In this document: in pieces, positions 8,052 to 16,424 of the stretch
Layout of the letters: every line of letters begins with the position of its first letter
How positions within the stretch are numbered: the first letter of the stretch is position 1
Assembly: GCA_018304425.1 (NCBI GenBank)
Contig: JAGVWE010000004.1
Location: 187,189-251,188 of the forward strand
Length of the DNA stretch: 64,000 bases
DNA from: Candidatus Iainarchaeum sp.
Lineage (GTDB): Archaea; Iainarchaeota; Iainarchaeia; Iainarchaeales; UBA10219
Reading direction: 5' to 3'
Notes under the pieces: generated by a model
Told to the model about the DNA's origin: nothing
What the model saw: only the letters and a program-made list of their open reading frames with translations
The model's database searches: none
Position numbers and translations under genes: made by a program

Positions 8052-9119
8052 GGAATCTACTTTGGCTCCGGCCTTGAATCGCCTTTAAAGTCAGCCCTCA
8101 GCCAAGCCATTGACGGAAAGCTCTCCCCCACCGCCCTCGGAGAAGGCCTCCGCCAAATCCTCTCCGGCCAGGCCACGGACGCGCAAACCGCTTGCCTGCT
8201 CACCTGCCTCCGCCTGCAAGGCCTCGAAGCCCCCCAGCTGGTGGCAGCGGTCTTGGCCCTCCAGGAATTCATGCACGCCATCCACCCCAACGGCGACCAG
8301 CCCCTCTTGGACATCGTGGGCACGGGCGGCGACCAAGCCGGCACCTTCAACGTCTCCACGGCCTCGATGTTCGCCGCCGCAGGCGCGGGTTGCCGGGTCG
8401 CGAAACACGGCAACCGGGGTTTCACTTCCAAGACGGGCGCAGCCGACGTCCTCGAAAAACTCGGCGTCAACATCGGGCTCTCGCCAGCCGCCAGCGCGCG
8501 GTTATTGGAAGAAACCGGAGCCTGTTTCCTGTTTGCGCCCACTTTCCACCCCGCCCTGGCTTATGTAGCAGGCGTGCGGCGGGAGCTGGGCTTCCGCACG
8601 CTCTTCAACCTCCTGGGGCCCCTTGCCAACCCAGCCAACGCTTCCACGCGGCTCGTTGGCGCCAATTCCCCGGAGAACGCGCGCGTGCTCGCGAAAGCCC
8701 TGCAACGCCTGGGCCTCGCACACTGCCTCGTCGTCCACGGCTCCCAGGGCACGGCCTCCCGCGCTCCCGGCCTCGACGAGCTCTCCACGCTCGGCAAAAA
8801 CCTCTGCATCGAAGTCAAGGGCAAGGCCTCCAAGGAATTCTTCTTGCGGCCCGCGGAGTTCGGCTTCAAGCCCGCTGCACTCGCCGACCTGCAAGTCCAC
8901 TCCGTCGACGAAAGCGCGGCCGCCGTTCTGTCCGTCCTCCGCGGCGAAGCCGGCGCCAAGCGCGACGTCGTCCTCTTCAACGCCGGCGCGGCCATCCACG
9001 TCAACGGCCTCGCGGGTTCCATCGCCGAAGGCATGGCCCTTGCCCGCGGCTCCATTGACTCCGGCCAGGCCCTCGAAAAACTCGAACAACTGAAGGTGAA
9101 ATCGAATGCACTTGCTTGA
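8052..9119 (+). CDS. trpD: anthranilate phosphoribosyltransferase; true start unresolved
   Basis: DIVGTGGDQAGTFNVSTASMF, KHGNRGFTSKTGAADVLEKLG, GPLANPA; homologous N-terminal helices (ALSQAIDGKLSPTALGEGLRQILSGQATDAQTACLLTCLRLQG) lie upstream of the first canonical in-frame start (GTG 8241). Confidence 0.9.
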   Translation, partial: GIYFGSGLESPLKSALSQAIDGKLSPTALGEGLRQILSGQATDAQTACLLTCLRLQGLEAPQLVAAVLALQEFMHAIHPNGDQPLLDIVGTGGDQAGTFNVSTASMFAAAGAGCRVAKHGNRGFTSKTGAADVLEKLGVNIGLSPAASARLLEETGACFLFAPTFHPALAYVAGVRRELGFRTLFNLLGPLANPANASTRLVGANSPENARVLAKALQRLGLAHCLVVHGSQGTASRAPGLDELSTLGKNLCIEVKGKASKEFFLRPAEFGFKPAALADLQVHSVDESAAAVLSVLRGEAGAKRDVVLFNAGAAIHVNGLAGSIAEGMALARGSIDSGQALEKLEQLKVKSNALA

Positions 9120-9891
9120 CGAAATCCTCGCCACCAAGGAACTCGAAGTCAAGGCCATGAAGAAGGCGGCCTTCCGCGAGCTCCCGCTCCCACGGGGAAC
9201 CTTCCGCTTGCAGGAAGCCCTCGCCCGCCGCGGGAGGCTGGGCCTGGTCGCGGAGTTCAAGCGTCGCAGCCCGGCCGCAGGGGGCCCGACCACCGAAGCA
9301 CCCGATTTACCGTCAGCCATGCAAGCCTATGCCCAGTGCGCGGACGCGGTTTCCGTGCTCGTCGACCAGCCGTTTTTCGGCGCGCAACCGGATGACCTCG
9401 AGCAAGCCGTGCAACGCACGCCCCTGCCCGTGCTCGCAAAAGACTTCGTCCTCGCCAAGCCCCAACTGGATGCCTTCCACTTCCGGGGAGCGAGCGCCAC
9501 CCTGCTCATCGGGAGCATCCTCGGCAAACGCCATTTACAGGGCTTATACGCCTATTCCGTGGAACTCGGCCTGGATGCCCTGGTCGAAGTCCACTCCGCC
9601 GAAGAACTCGGCGTGGCCCTGGACCTGAACGCCCAACTCATCGGCGTCAACAACCGCGACCTGCGCTCGTTCAAGGTGGACCTGGCCACCACCCGGCGCG
9701 TGCTTGACTCGGCTTCCCCCAACGACTTGCGCGGTAAAATCATCGTCTCCGAGTCCGGCTATTCCTCGCTCGATGACCTCCACCGCGCCTACGCGGACGA
9801 GCGCGTGAACGCGGTCCTGGTCGGCACCTCGCTGATGGAGAACCCCAAGCTCTGCTTTGCGTTCCGCAGGCACTTCGGAGGAAAAACATGA
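9106..9891 (+). CDS. trpC: indole-3-glycerol phosphate synthase
   Basis: [41 protein letters not shown]. Confidence 0.95.
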   Translation: MHLLDEILATKELEVKAMKKAAFRELPLPRGTFRLQEALARRGRLGLVAEFKRRSPAAGGPTTEAPDLPSAMQAYAQCADAVSVLVDQPFFGAQPDDLEQAVQRTPLPVLAKDFVLAKPQLDAFHFRGASATLLIGSILGKRHLQGLYAYSVELGLDALVEVHSAEELGVALDLNAQLIGVNNRDLRSFKVDLATTRRVLDSASPNDLRGKIIVSESGYSSLDDLHRAYADERVNAVLVGTSLMENPKLCFAFRRHFGGKT

Positions 9892-11069
9892 AAGCGAAAG
9901 GATACTTCGGCGAGTTCGGCGGTTCGTTTGTCGCGGAAACCCTCCTGCAGCCCCTCAGGGAACTTGGGCAGGCCTTCGAGTCGGCAAAGCGCTCGAAGCC
10001 CTTCCAGCGCGAACTCGATTCCCTGCTCCGCGACTATGCAGGCAGACCCACCGCGTTGACCTACTGCTCAACCCTCTCGCGCCGGCTCGGCTTCAAGGTC
10101 TACCTCAAACGCGAAGACCTGCTGCACACGGGGGCACACAAGCTCAACAACGCGTTGGGCCAGGCGCTCCTCGCGCGGACCATGAAAAAAAAGCGGCTCA
10201 TCGCCGAAACCGGGGCCGGCCAACACGGAGTGGCGACGGCAGTCGCCGCCGCGCGGCTCGGCTTGAAGGCAGAGGTCTACATGGGCACGGTCGACATGGA
10301 GCGCCAAAAACCGAACGTGCAACGCATGCGCCTCTGCGGCGCGGAAGTGAGGCCCGTGCCCTCCGGCTCGAAAACCCTCAAAGACGCCATTAACGAGGCT
10401 TTACGCGATTGGTCTGCCTCGTTCGAGGACACCCATTACCTGCTTGGCTCGGTGCTGGGCCCGCACCCCTTCCCCTCGATGGTCGCACATTTCCAGTCCG
10501 TCATCGGGCGCGAAGCCCGTAGGCAATTGCTCAAAACCGAGGGCAGGCTGCCCGACCAGGTCATTGCCTGCGTGGGCGGAGGCAGCAACTCCATCGGGGT
10601 CTTCCAGGCGTTCCTCGGCGAGCCATCGGTGAAGTTGACGGGAGTGGAGGCCGGCGGCCACGGAATCCGGTCCGGCCTGCACGCGGCCCGGTTTGCGGGA
10701 ACGCCCGATGCAGGGGTTGGAGTCGTGCACGGCACGCGCACCTTCGTCTTGCAGGACGCCTTTGGCCAGATCAAGAACACGCACTCGGTTTCCGCGGGCC
10801 TCGACTACCCCGCGGTGGGGCCCATGCATGCGCGGCTCCGCGCCGATGGCCGCGTGGAATACGTCTCGGCCACGGACCCGGAAGCCCTGAAGGCGTTCAC
10901 GTTGTTGTCGGAAGCCGAGGGAATCATTCCCGCCCTTGAAAGCGCGCACGCCCTCGCCCACCTCTCCAGGCTCAAGGGCAAGCTGAAACGGGACGCGATT
11001 GTTTTGGTCAACCTCTCGGGGCGCGGCGACAAGGACCTGGACACGGCCTGCAAGGAGTTGAACCTATGA
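9888..11069 (+). CDS. trpB: tryptophan synthase beta subunit
   Basis: [57 protein letters not shown]. Confidence 0.97.
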   Translation: MKAKGYFGEFGGSFVAETLLQPLRELGQAFESAKRSKPFQRELDSLLRDYAGRPTALTYCSTLSRRLGFKVYLKREDLLHTGAHKLNNALGQALLARTMKKKRLIAETGAGQHGVATAVAAARLGLKAEVYMGTVDMERQKPNVQRMRLCGAEVRPVPSGSKTLKDAINEALRDWSASFEDTHYLLGSVLGPHPFPSMVAHFQSVIGREARRQLLKTEGRLPDQVIACVGGGSNSIGVFQAFLGEPSVKLTGVEAGGHGIRSGLHAARFAGTPDAGVGVVHGTRTFVLQDAFGQIKNTHSVSAGLDYPAVGPMHARLRADGRVEYVSATDPEALKAFTLLSEAEGIIPALESAHALAHLSRLKGKLKRDAIVLVNLSGRGDKDLDTACKELNL

Positions 11070-11878
11070 CCCCGGCTTCCATCGGGCAAACCCTTGCACG
11101 CCTCCGCGCGGAAAAAAAGCGTGCCTTCCTGCCCTTCCTGGTAGCAGGGCATCCCTCGTACGAGGAGTCCATGCGGTTGGCGCTGGCGGTCGCCGACCAC
11201 GCCGATGTCCTGGAACTCGGCCTGCCCTTTTCCGACCCCATCGCGGACGGTAAAACCATCCAAAAAGCCAGTTCCCTGGCCATAAAGCGGGGGATGGACA
11301 CGGAAACCTATTTCGGTTTCGTCTCCGAATTCACCCGGAAAACCAGGGGCCAGGTTCCCGTCCTCTGCATGACCTACTACAACCTCGTCCACCGGCTCGG
11401 CGTGCACGCCTTCACCGGGCGCGCGGCGGCTTCGGGCGTGAGCGGCTTGATAGTGGTGGACCTGCCCTTGGAGGAGTCGACCGCGCTGCAACGCGCGTGC
11501 GCGTTGAACGGCCTCGACCTGGTGCTGCTGGTCTCGCCCTCGACTCCCCCCGCGCGCGCCAGGAAAATAGCGGAAGCCTCGCGGGGCTTTGTCTACCTGG
11601 TTTCCTCGGTGGGAGTCACGGGCGCCAAGAAAAAGGTTTCCAGGCAAGCCCTTCGACTCATCCGCCGCGTGAAAAAAACCTGCAAGGGAAAACCCCTGTG
11701 CGTGGGCTTCGGCGTGAGCAACGCCGGGCAAGCGGCAACGCTTGCGCGCGCTGGCGCGGACGGCGTCATCGTGGGCTCGGCCCTGATTGACAAGGTAGGG
11801 GAGAAAAACTTTTCCGCGTCGCTGGCGCGCGTGCGCGCCCTCGCCGCATCCATCTCGGGAGGCTTGAAACATGTTTGA
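11066..11878 (+). CDS. trpA: tryptophan synthase alpha subunit
   Basis: [43 protein letters not shown]. Confidence 0.95.
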   Translation: MTPASIGQTLARLRAEKKRAFLPFLVAGHPSYEESMRLALAVADHADVLELGLPFSDPIADGKTIQKASSLAIKRGMDTETYFGFVSEFTRKTRGQVPVLCMTYYNLVHRLGVHAFTGRAAASGVSGLIVVDLPLEESTALQRACALNGLDLVLLVSPSTPPARARKIAEASRGFVYLVSSVGVTGAKKKVSRQALRLIRRVKKTCKGKPLCVGFGVSNAGQAATLARAGADGVIVGSALIDKVGEKNFSASLARVRALAASISGGLKHV

Positions 11879-13472
11879 GGATTCGCTGGCGGTCCTGCGG
11901 CAGGCCAAGCCCGGTTCCCTGGTGCCCTTCGTGCACACCGTGGACCGCGTGCTGGACGTGCCCGACTATTTTTCGAAGCTCTCCGACTTTGGGAGAAAAC
12001 CCGGCAGCGTCTTGTTCGAGTCCGCGGAAGTGGTTTCAGGGTACGGCGAGCACAGCCTCGGGTTCGCCGAGCCCATCCTCCGGGCTTCCTTCGCCGACCC
12101 CGAACTGCGGATAACCGCCTTAAGCCCCCAAGGCGAGCGGTTCCTGGCCTTCGTGGGCGAGAAACCCTTCTCGTTCGTCGAAGGACTGGAGTTCTCAGCC
12201 AAGCAAGTAAAAGGCATCATTCCCCGCAAGGCGTTCAAGGGTTCGGAGGACGAAAAGTTCGCCGAGAAAACCCCCTTGGACGCGCTCCGCGTCCTGGCCT
12301 TCACCTTCAAGCCCACACTCCAGCCCTTCAAGTGCTCGGGCGGCCTGTTCGGGCTGTTCTCCCACGACTTCATCGACCGCTTCGAGGAACTGCCGCCCCT
12401 GGCGGAAAGGCCGGAACCCGACTACGAGTTCTACTTCGCGGATTCCCTGTTCTTCGTCGAACACCAGAAGAACAAAACCCACTTCATCGCCAACGCGTTG
12501 GTTTCGGACGATGACTCCGATGAGCAGGAAGCCTATTGCCGTGCCCGCCTCGACGCCTTGCTCGACAAGTTCAGCGACGCGCGTCCCCTAACGCCGCGGT
12601 TCGCGCCCAAACAGGCAGGCCCAGGCAACGAATCCATTTCGGAGAAAAGCTTTTTCGCAGGCGTCAAGGAAATCAACGAAAACATCCTGGCCGGCAACGT
12701 CTTCCAAGCCGTCTTGAGCGCGGAAACAAGCCTCGACTTCAACGCCGTCCCCCTCGACGCCTACAAGGCGCTGCGCGCAACCAATCCCTCGCCGTACATG
12801 TTCTTTTTCGGCCTCGAGCGCGGCCAACTCCTGGCGGCCTCGCCGGAGATGGGGTACCGCGTGGACGGGAACGGCAATGGCCAGCGGTTCCTGGAAGTGC
12901 GGCCCATCGCCGGCACGCGGCCGCGCGGCCAAGACCCGGAAGAGGACGCCCGCCTCGAAGCCGAGCTCCTGACGGACTCCAAGGAACTCGCCGAGCACGC
13001 CATGCTCGTGGACCTGGCGCGCAACGACGTGGCCCGGGCTTCGGTTCCCGGCACGCGGCAGGTCTCGAAGCCGTTCACGGTCGAAAAGTACTCCCACGTC
13101 CAGCACCTCGTGTCCACCGTCCGCGGCCAGCTGCGACCGGAACTGGATGCCCTCCACTGTTACCCCGTGTGCATGAACCCGGGAACCCTGACAGGGGCCC
13201 CAAAACCAGAGGCCATGAAGCTCCTGCGCAGGCTGGAGAAAAAGGGCAGGGGCTTCTATGGGGGCCTGGCCTGTTACCTCACCCCAGCGGGCGTGCTGGA
13301 CTCGGCCATCGTCATCCGCGCCATCCGCCTCCTGGACGGCAAGGCGCGGTTGCAGGCAGGCGCCGGAATTGTTTTGGACTCGCGGCCCGGAGACGAGTTC
13401 GCGGAAGTCCAGGCAAAACTGGCGGCCTGCCGGGAAGCAGTCAAGAAATCGGGGGGCGTGCTGCTTGACTGA
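11871..13472 (+). CDS. trpE: anthranilate synthase component I
   Basis: NPSPYMFFFGL, LLAASPEMGYRV, RPIAGTRPRG, MNPGTLTGAPKPEAMKLL. Confidence 0.95.
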   Translation: MFEDSLAVLRQAKPGSLVPFVHTVDRVLDVPDYFSKLSDFGRKPGSVLFESAEVVSGYGEHSLGFAEPILRASFADPELRITALSPQGERFLAFVGEKPFSFVEGLEFSAKQVKGIIPRKAFKGSEDEKFAEKTPLDALRVLAFTFKPTLQPFKCSGGLFGLFSHDFIDRFEELPPLAERPEPDYEFYFADSLFFVEHQKNKTHFIANALVSDDDSDEQEAYCRARLDALLDKFSDARPLTPRFAPKQAGPGNESISEKSFFAGVKEINENILAGNVFQAVLSAETSLDFNAVPLDAYKALRATNPSPYMFFFGLERGQLLAASPEMGYRVDGNGNGQRFLEVRPIAGTRPRGQDPEEDARLEAELLTDSKELAEHAMLVDLARNDVARASVPGTRQVSKPFTVEKYSHVQHLVSTVRGQLRPELDALHCYPVCMNPGTLTGAPKPEAMKLLRRLEKKGRGFYGGLACYLTPAGVLDSAIVIRAIRLLDGKARLQAGAGIVLDSRPGDEFAEVQAKLAACREAVKKSGGVLLD

Positions 13473-14085
13473 AACAGGCAAGGGCTTGAAGGCCTTGTTG
13501 ATTGACAACTTCGACTCGTTTTCCTACAACCTGGTGGACGAGTTCCGGAAGCGCGGCGTCGAGTTGGTCGTGTACCGGAACACGGTTTCCATCGCCGAAC
13601 TCCTGGAACTCGAAAAGCGGTTCCCATTCTCGCTCGTCATCCTCTCCCCTGGCCCGGCAAGTCCAAGGGAGGCCAACAACCTGATTCCCATCCTCCAGCG
13701 GTTCGCCGGCTCCAAGGTCTTGTTCGGGGTCTGCCTGGGCCACCAAGCCATTGCCGAGGCCTTTGGGGGAACGGTTTCCAGGGTCGCGCCCGTGCACGGC
13801 AAGCCCAGCCCGGTCGAGGTCAAGGCCTCCAAGCTGTTCGAGGGCCTGCCCCCGGTTTTGCGCGTGGCCCGCTACCACTCGCTGGCCGCCACCAAGCTGC
13901 CGGCCTGCCTCCACGAGACCGCGCGCACTCCGGATGGGGTCAACATGGCGTTGGAGCACGCCACGCTGCCGGTCTACGGCGTGCAGTTCCACCCGGAAAG
14001 CATTTTGACTCCGTTGGGTGGCCGCATCATCGACCGGGTCCTGGCCATCGCAGCAGAAAGGAGGGTTCTGCCTGCGCCTTTATAA
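13465..14085 (+). CDS. trpG: anthranilate synthase component II (glutamine amidotransferase); start likely TTG
   Basis: LLIDNFDSFSYNLV, FGVCLGHQAIAEAFGG, YGVQFHPESILTP. Confidence 0.93.
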   Translation: MTETGKGLKALLIDNFDSFSYNLVDEFRKRGVELVVYRNTVSIAELLELEKRFPFSLVILSPGPASPREANNLIPILQRFAGSKVLFGVCLGHQAIAEAFGGTVSRVAPVHGKPSPVEVKASKLFEGLPPVLRVARYHSLAATKLPACLHETARTPDGVNMALEHATLPVYGVQFHPESILTPLGGRIIDRVLAIAAERRVLPAPL

Positions 14086-14087
14086 AT
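14079..14087 (+). promoter_or_regulatory. putative TATA box for the aro leader transcript
   Basis: TTTATAAAT overlapping the trpG stop; about 25-27 nt upstream of a predicted start near 14109. Confidence 0.5.
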
Positions 14088-14139
14088 CGGCAAACCAGGG
14101 GAAACGCTTAAATAGTTCCTGTACTGGAGGTGATATAGT

Positions 14140-14235
14140 ATGGAGCAATCGTTTGTCTGCCTGAACGCTGTTGCAGTTCCTTCTTTAGTCGGCAGACTGT
14201 TTGCTTCCTTGGTTGGATTCTATTATTTTTGGTAA
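14140..14235 (+). CDS. candidate aromatic-operon leader peptide MEQSFVCLNAVAVPSLVGRLFASLVGFYYFW*
   Basis: Perfect SD GGAGGTGAT at 14126..14134, ATG 5 nt later, ends F-Y-Y-F-W-stop; sits upstream of pheA-aro operon. Confidence 0.75.
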   Translation: MEQSFVCLNAVAVPSLVGRLFASLVGFYYFW

Positions 14236-14236
14236 C

Positions 14237-14280
14237 GGGCTCTCCCTAAGCCTCGCCTAGGCTGCTTTCTCGGAGAGCCT
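14237..14280 (+). promoter_or_regulatory. attenuator-like hairpin immediately after leader stop
   Basis: GGGCTCTCC (14237-14245) pairs with GGAGAGCCT (14272-14280, one G-U); inner stem AGCCT/AGGCT. Confidence 0.6.
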
Positions 14281-14322
14281 TTCCTCAATCCCAGCCTCGG
14301 CTACCCTCTTCTTGGAAGCGGA

Positions 14323-14330
14323 TTTTTTTT
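14323..14330 (+). terminator. T8 tract in the pheA 5' leader (possible conditional archaeal terminator)
   Basis: GGATTTTTTTTGGTGATAAGACATG; T8 ends 11 nt before pheA ATG. Confidence 0.45.
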
Positions 14331-14341
14331 GGTGATAAGAC

Positions 14342-15400
14342 ATGCAATTGGAAGTTGAACGCAGGAAAATCGACGCAATCGACGAAAAAATCGCCGCGCT
14401 CGTTTCAGAGCGCCTCCAGGCAGCCAAGCGAATCGGCGTCCTCAAAGGCGGGAACGCCGTCCTCGTGCCCGGACGCGAGCACGCCATCCTGGACGCGCTT
14501 GCTTCTAGCCATCCCACCCTTCCCCGCAAGGCCTTCGAAGGCGTCTTCCACGAGCTCTTCGCCGCCTCCCGCGCCGCCCAGAAGCCCTTGCAGGTCGCGG
14601 TGCTGGGGCCGGCAACCAGTTACTCGCACCAGGCCGCGGCCAAGCGCTTCGGCTCCCTCCCGGAATTCGCGTTCCAGTCCTCGATTCCCGAGGTCTTCCT
14701 GGCCGTCGAAAAGGGCCTGGCCGACTACGGCGTTGTTCCCATCGAGAATTCCTCGGACGGCGCGGTCAACGCGACCTTCAACATGTTCCTGAAGTCCCAT
14801 GCAGGCATCGTGGCCGAGATAAACCTGGACATCGACCATTGCCTGGCCGGCAAGGTGCCGCTCTCCGCGGTCAAGAAGGTGTTCTCGCACCCCCAGGCCC
14901 TGGCCCAGTGCGCGCACTGGCTGGCCAGCCGGTTGCCGCACGCCGAACTCCTGGAAGCGGCCTCGACTTCCGATGCCGCGGAGAAGGCCCTGGTCTACCA
15001 CAGCAGCGCGGCGGTTTGCTCGGAGTTCGCGGCCCGGCACGCGGGCCTCGACGTCCTGGCTTCTTCCATCGCCGACGAAGCCCTGAACCGCACCCGGTTT
15101 TTAGTCATCGGCAATATTGAGGCCCGGCCCTTGCCCGGTGGCAGGGACAAGACCAGCCTCATCTTCAGTGTCCCGCACAAGCCCGGCGCGCTCGTCGAAG
15201 CCTTGAAGGTCTTCCAGGCGCATGGCCTCAACATCACCAAGATTTGGAGCCGGCCCACCTTGATCCAGAAGGACGCCTACGAGTTCTTCGTGGACTTCCA
15301 GGGGTTCGTCGGCGACAAAAAAGTGGAGCAGGCACTCGACGAGCTCCGCGTACCCTGTGGTTTCGTCAAGGTGCTTGGCTCGTTCCCGGAGGAGGACTGA
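14342..15400 (+). CDS. pheA: bifunctional chorismate mutase/prephenate dehydratase with ACT domain
   Basis: N-terminal ERRKIDAIDEKIAALVSERLQAAKRIG (CM); GPATSYSHQAA, IENSSDGAVNATFNMF (PDT); LIFSVPHKPGALVEALKVFQAHGLNITKIWSRP (ACT). Confidence 0.95.
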   Translation: MQLEVERRKIDAIDEKIAALVSERLQAAKRIGVLKGGNAVLVPGREHAILDALASSHPTLPRKAFEGVFHELFAASRAAQKPLQVAVLGPATSYSHQAAAKRFGSLPEFAFQSSIPEVFLAVEKGLADYGVVPIENSSDGAVNATFNMFLKSHAGIVAEINLDIDHCLAGKVPLSAVKKVFSHPQALAQCAHWLASRLPHAELLEAASTSDAAEKALVYHSSAAVCSEFAARHAGLDVLASSIADEALNRTRFLVIGNIEARPLPGGRDKTSLIFSVPHKPGALVEALKVFQAHGLNITKIWSRPTLIQKDAYEFFVDFQGFVGDKKVEQALDELRVPCGFVKVLGSFPEED

Positions 15401-15401
15401 C

Positions 15402-16415
15402 ATGATCATCAAGCTCAAGGCAAGCGCGTCCAAGGAAGCCATCCAGCAGGTCATCGACTTCGTGCGAGCCCATGGCCTCGACGTGGATGCGTCGCTTGGA
15501 AAGGAAGTGACCCTGGTGGGCGTCATCGGCGACACGCGGCAGCTCCCCAAGCAGGCCCTGGAGTTCCTGCCGGCCGTGGAAAAACTCATCCCCATCCTCA
15601 AGGACTACAAGCTGGCCTCGCGGGAATTCCACCCGGAAAACACCGTGGTCAAGGTCAACGGCCTGAAAATCGGCGGTGAACAGTTAGTTATTATGGCCGG
15701 GCCCTGCGCCATCGAAGGCGAGGAACAACTCCTGGAAGCCGCGCACGCCGTGAAAGAAGCCGGGGCCCACGTCCTGCGTGCCTCGGCCTTCAAGCCTAGG
15801 ACGTCGCCCTACGACTTCCAGGGCATGGGTGAGGAGGGCCTCAAGCTCCTGCGCAAGGCCAAGCAAGCCACCGGGCTCGTCACGGAGACCGAGGTCCTGG
15901 ACGTGCGGGATGTAGAGCTCGTGGCCAAGTACGTGGACATCCTGCGCGTGGGCGCGCGCAACATGCAGAACTTCGACTTGCTCCGGGAAGTCGGCAAAAT
16001 CGACAAGCCCGTCATCCTCAAGAACGGCATCTCCTCGACCCTCAAGGAGTTCCTGTTGGCGGCCGAGTACATCATGGCGGAAGGCAACCGGAACGTCATC
16101 CTGTGTTCGAGGGGCATCCGGACCTTTGAGACCCTGACGCGGTTCACCTTGGACGTGAACACGATTCCCCTCTTGCACAAGGAAAGCCATTTGCCGGTCA
16201 TCGTGGACCCAAGCCATGCCGCGGGCATCCGGGAACTCGTGCAGCCGATGTCCCGTGCCGCGGTCGCGGCCGGCGCGGACGGCCTGCTCGTCGAAGTGCA
16301 TAGCCACCCGGAAAAGGCGTTGTGCGATGGCAAGCAAGCCCTGCTCCCCTCCGATTTCAGGCAATTGATGTCGGACCTGCGGAAAATTGCGCCCATCGTG
16401 GGGAGAACAATGTAG
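15402..16415 (+). CDS. aroF: 3-deoxy-7-phosphoheptulonate synthase (KDO8PS-like type with N-terminal ferredoxin-like domain)
   Basis: MAGPCAIEGEEQLLEAAHAVKEAGAHVLRASAFKPRTSPYDFQGMGEEGL, VDPSHAAGIRELV. Confidence 0.95.
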   Translation: MIIKLKASASKEAIQQVIDFVRAHGLDVDASLGKEVTLVGVIGDTRQLPKQALEFLPAVEKLIPILKDYKLASREFHPENTVVKVNGLKIGGEQLVIMAGPCAIEGEEQLLEAAHAVKEAGAHVLRASAFKPRTSPYDFQGMGEEGLKLLRKAKQATGLVTETEVLDVRDVELVAKYVDILRVGARNMQNFDLLREVGKIDKPVILKNGISSTLKEFLLAAEYIMAEGNRNVILCSRGIRTFETLTRFTLDVNTIPLLHKESHLPVIVDPSHAAGIRELVQPMSRAAVAAGADGLLVEVHSHPEKALCDGKQALLPSDFRQLMSDLRKIAPIVGRTM

Positions 16416-16424
16416 GCGGAACCC

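Noticed and set aside
8074-8090. TTTAAAG heptamer as a programmed -1 frameshift site for trpD
   Set aside because: The heptamer phase would shift out of, not into, the trpD frame; an unusual start or indel is simpler.
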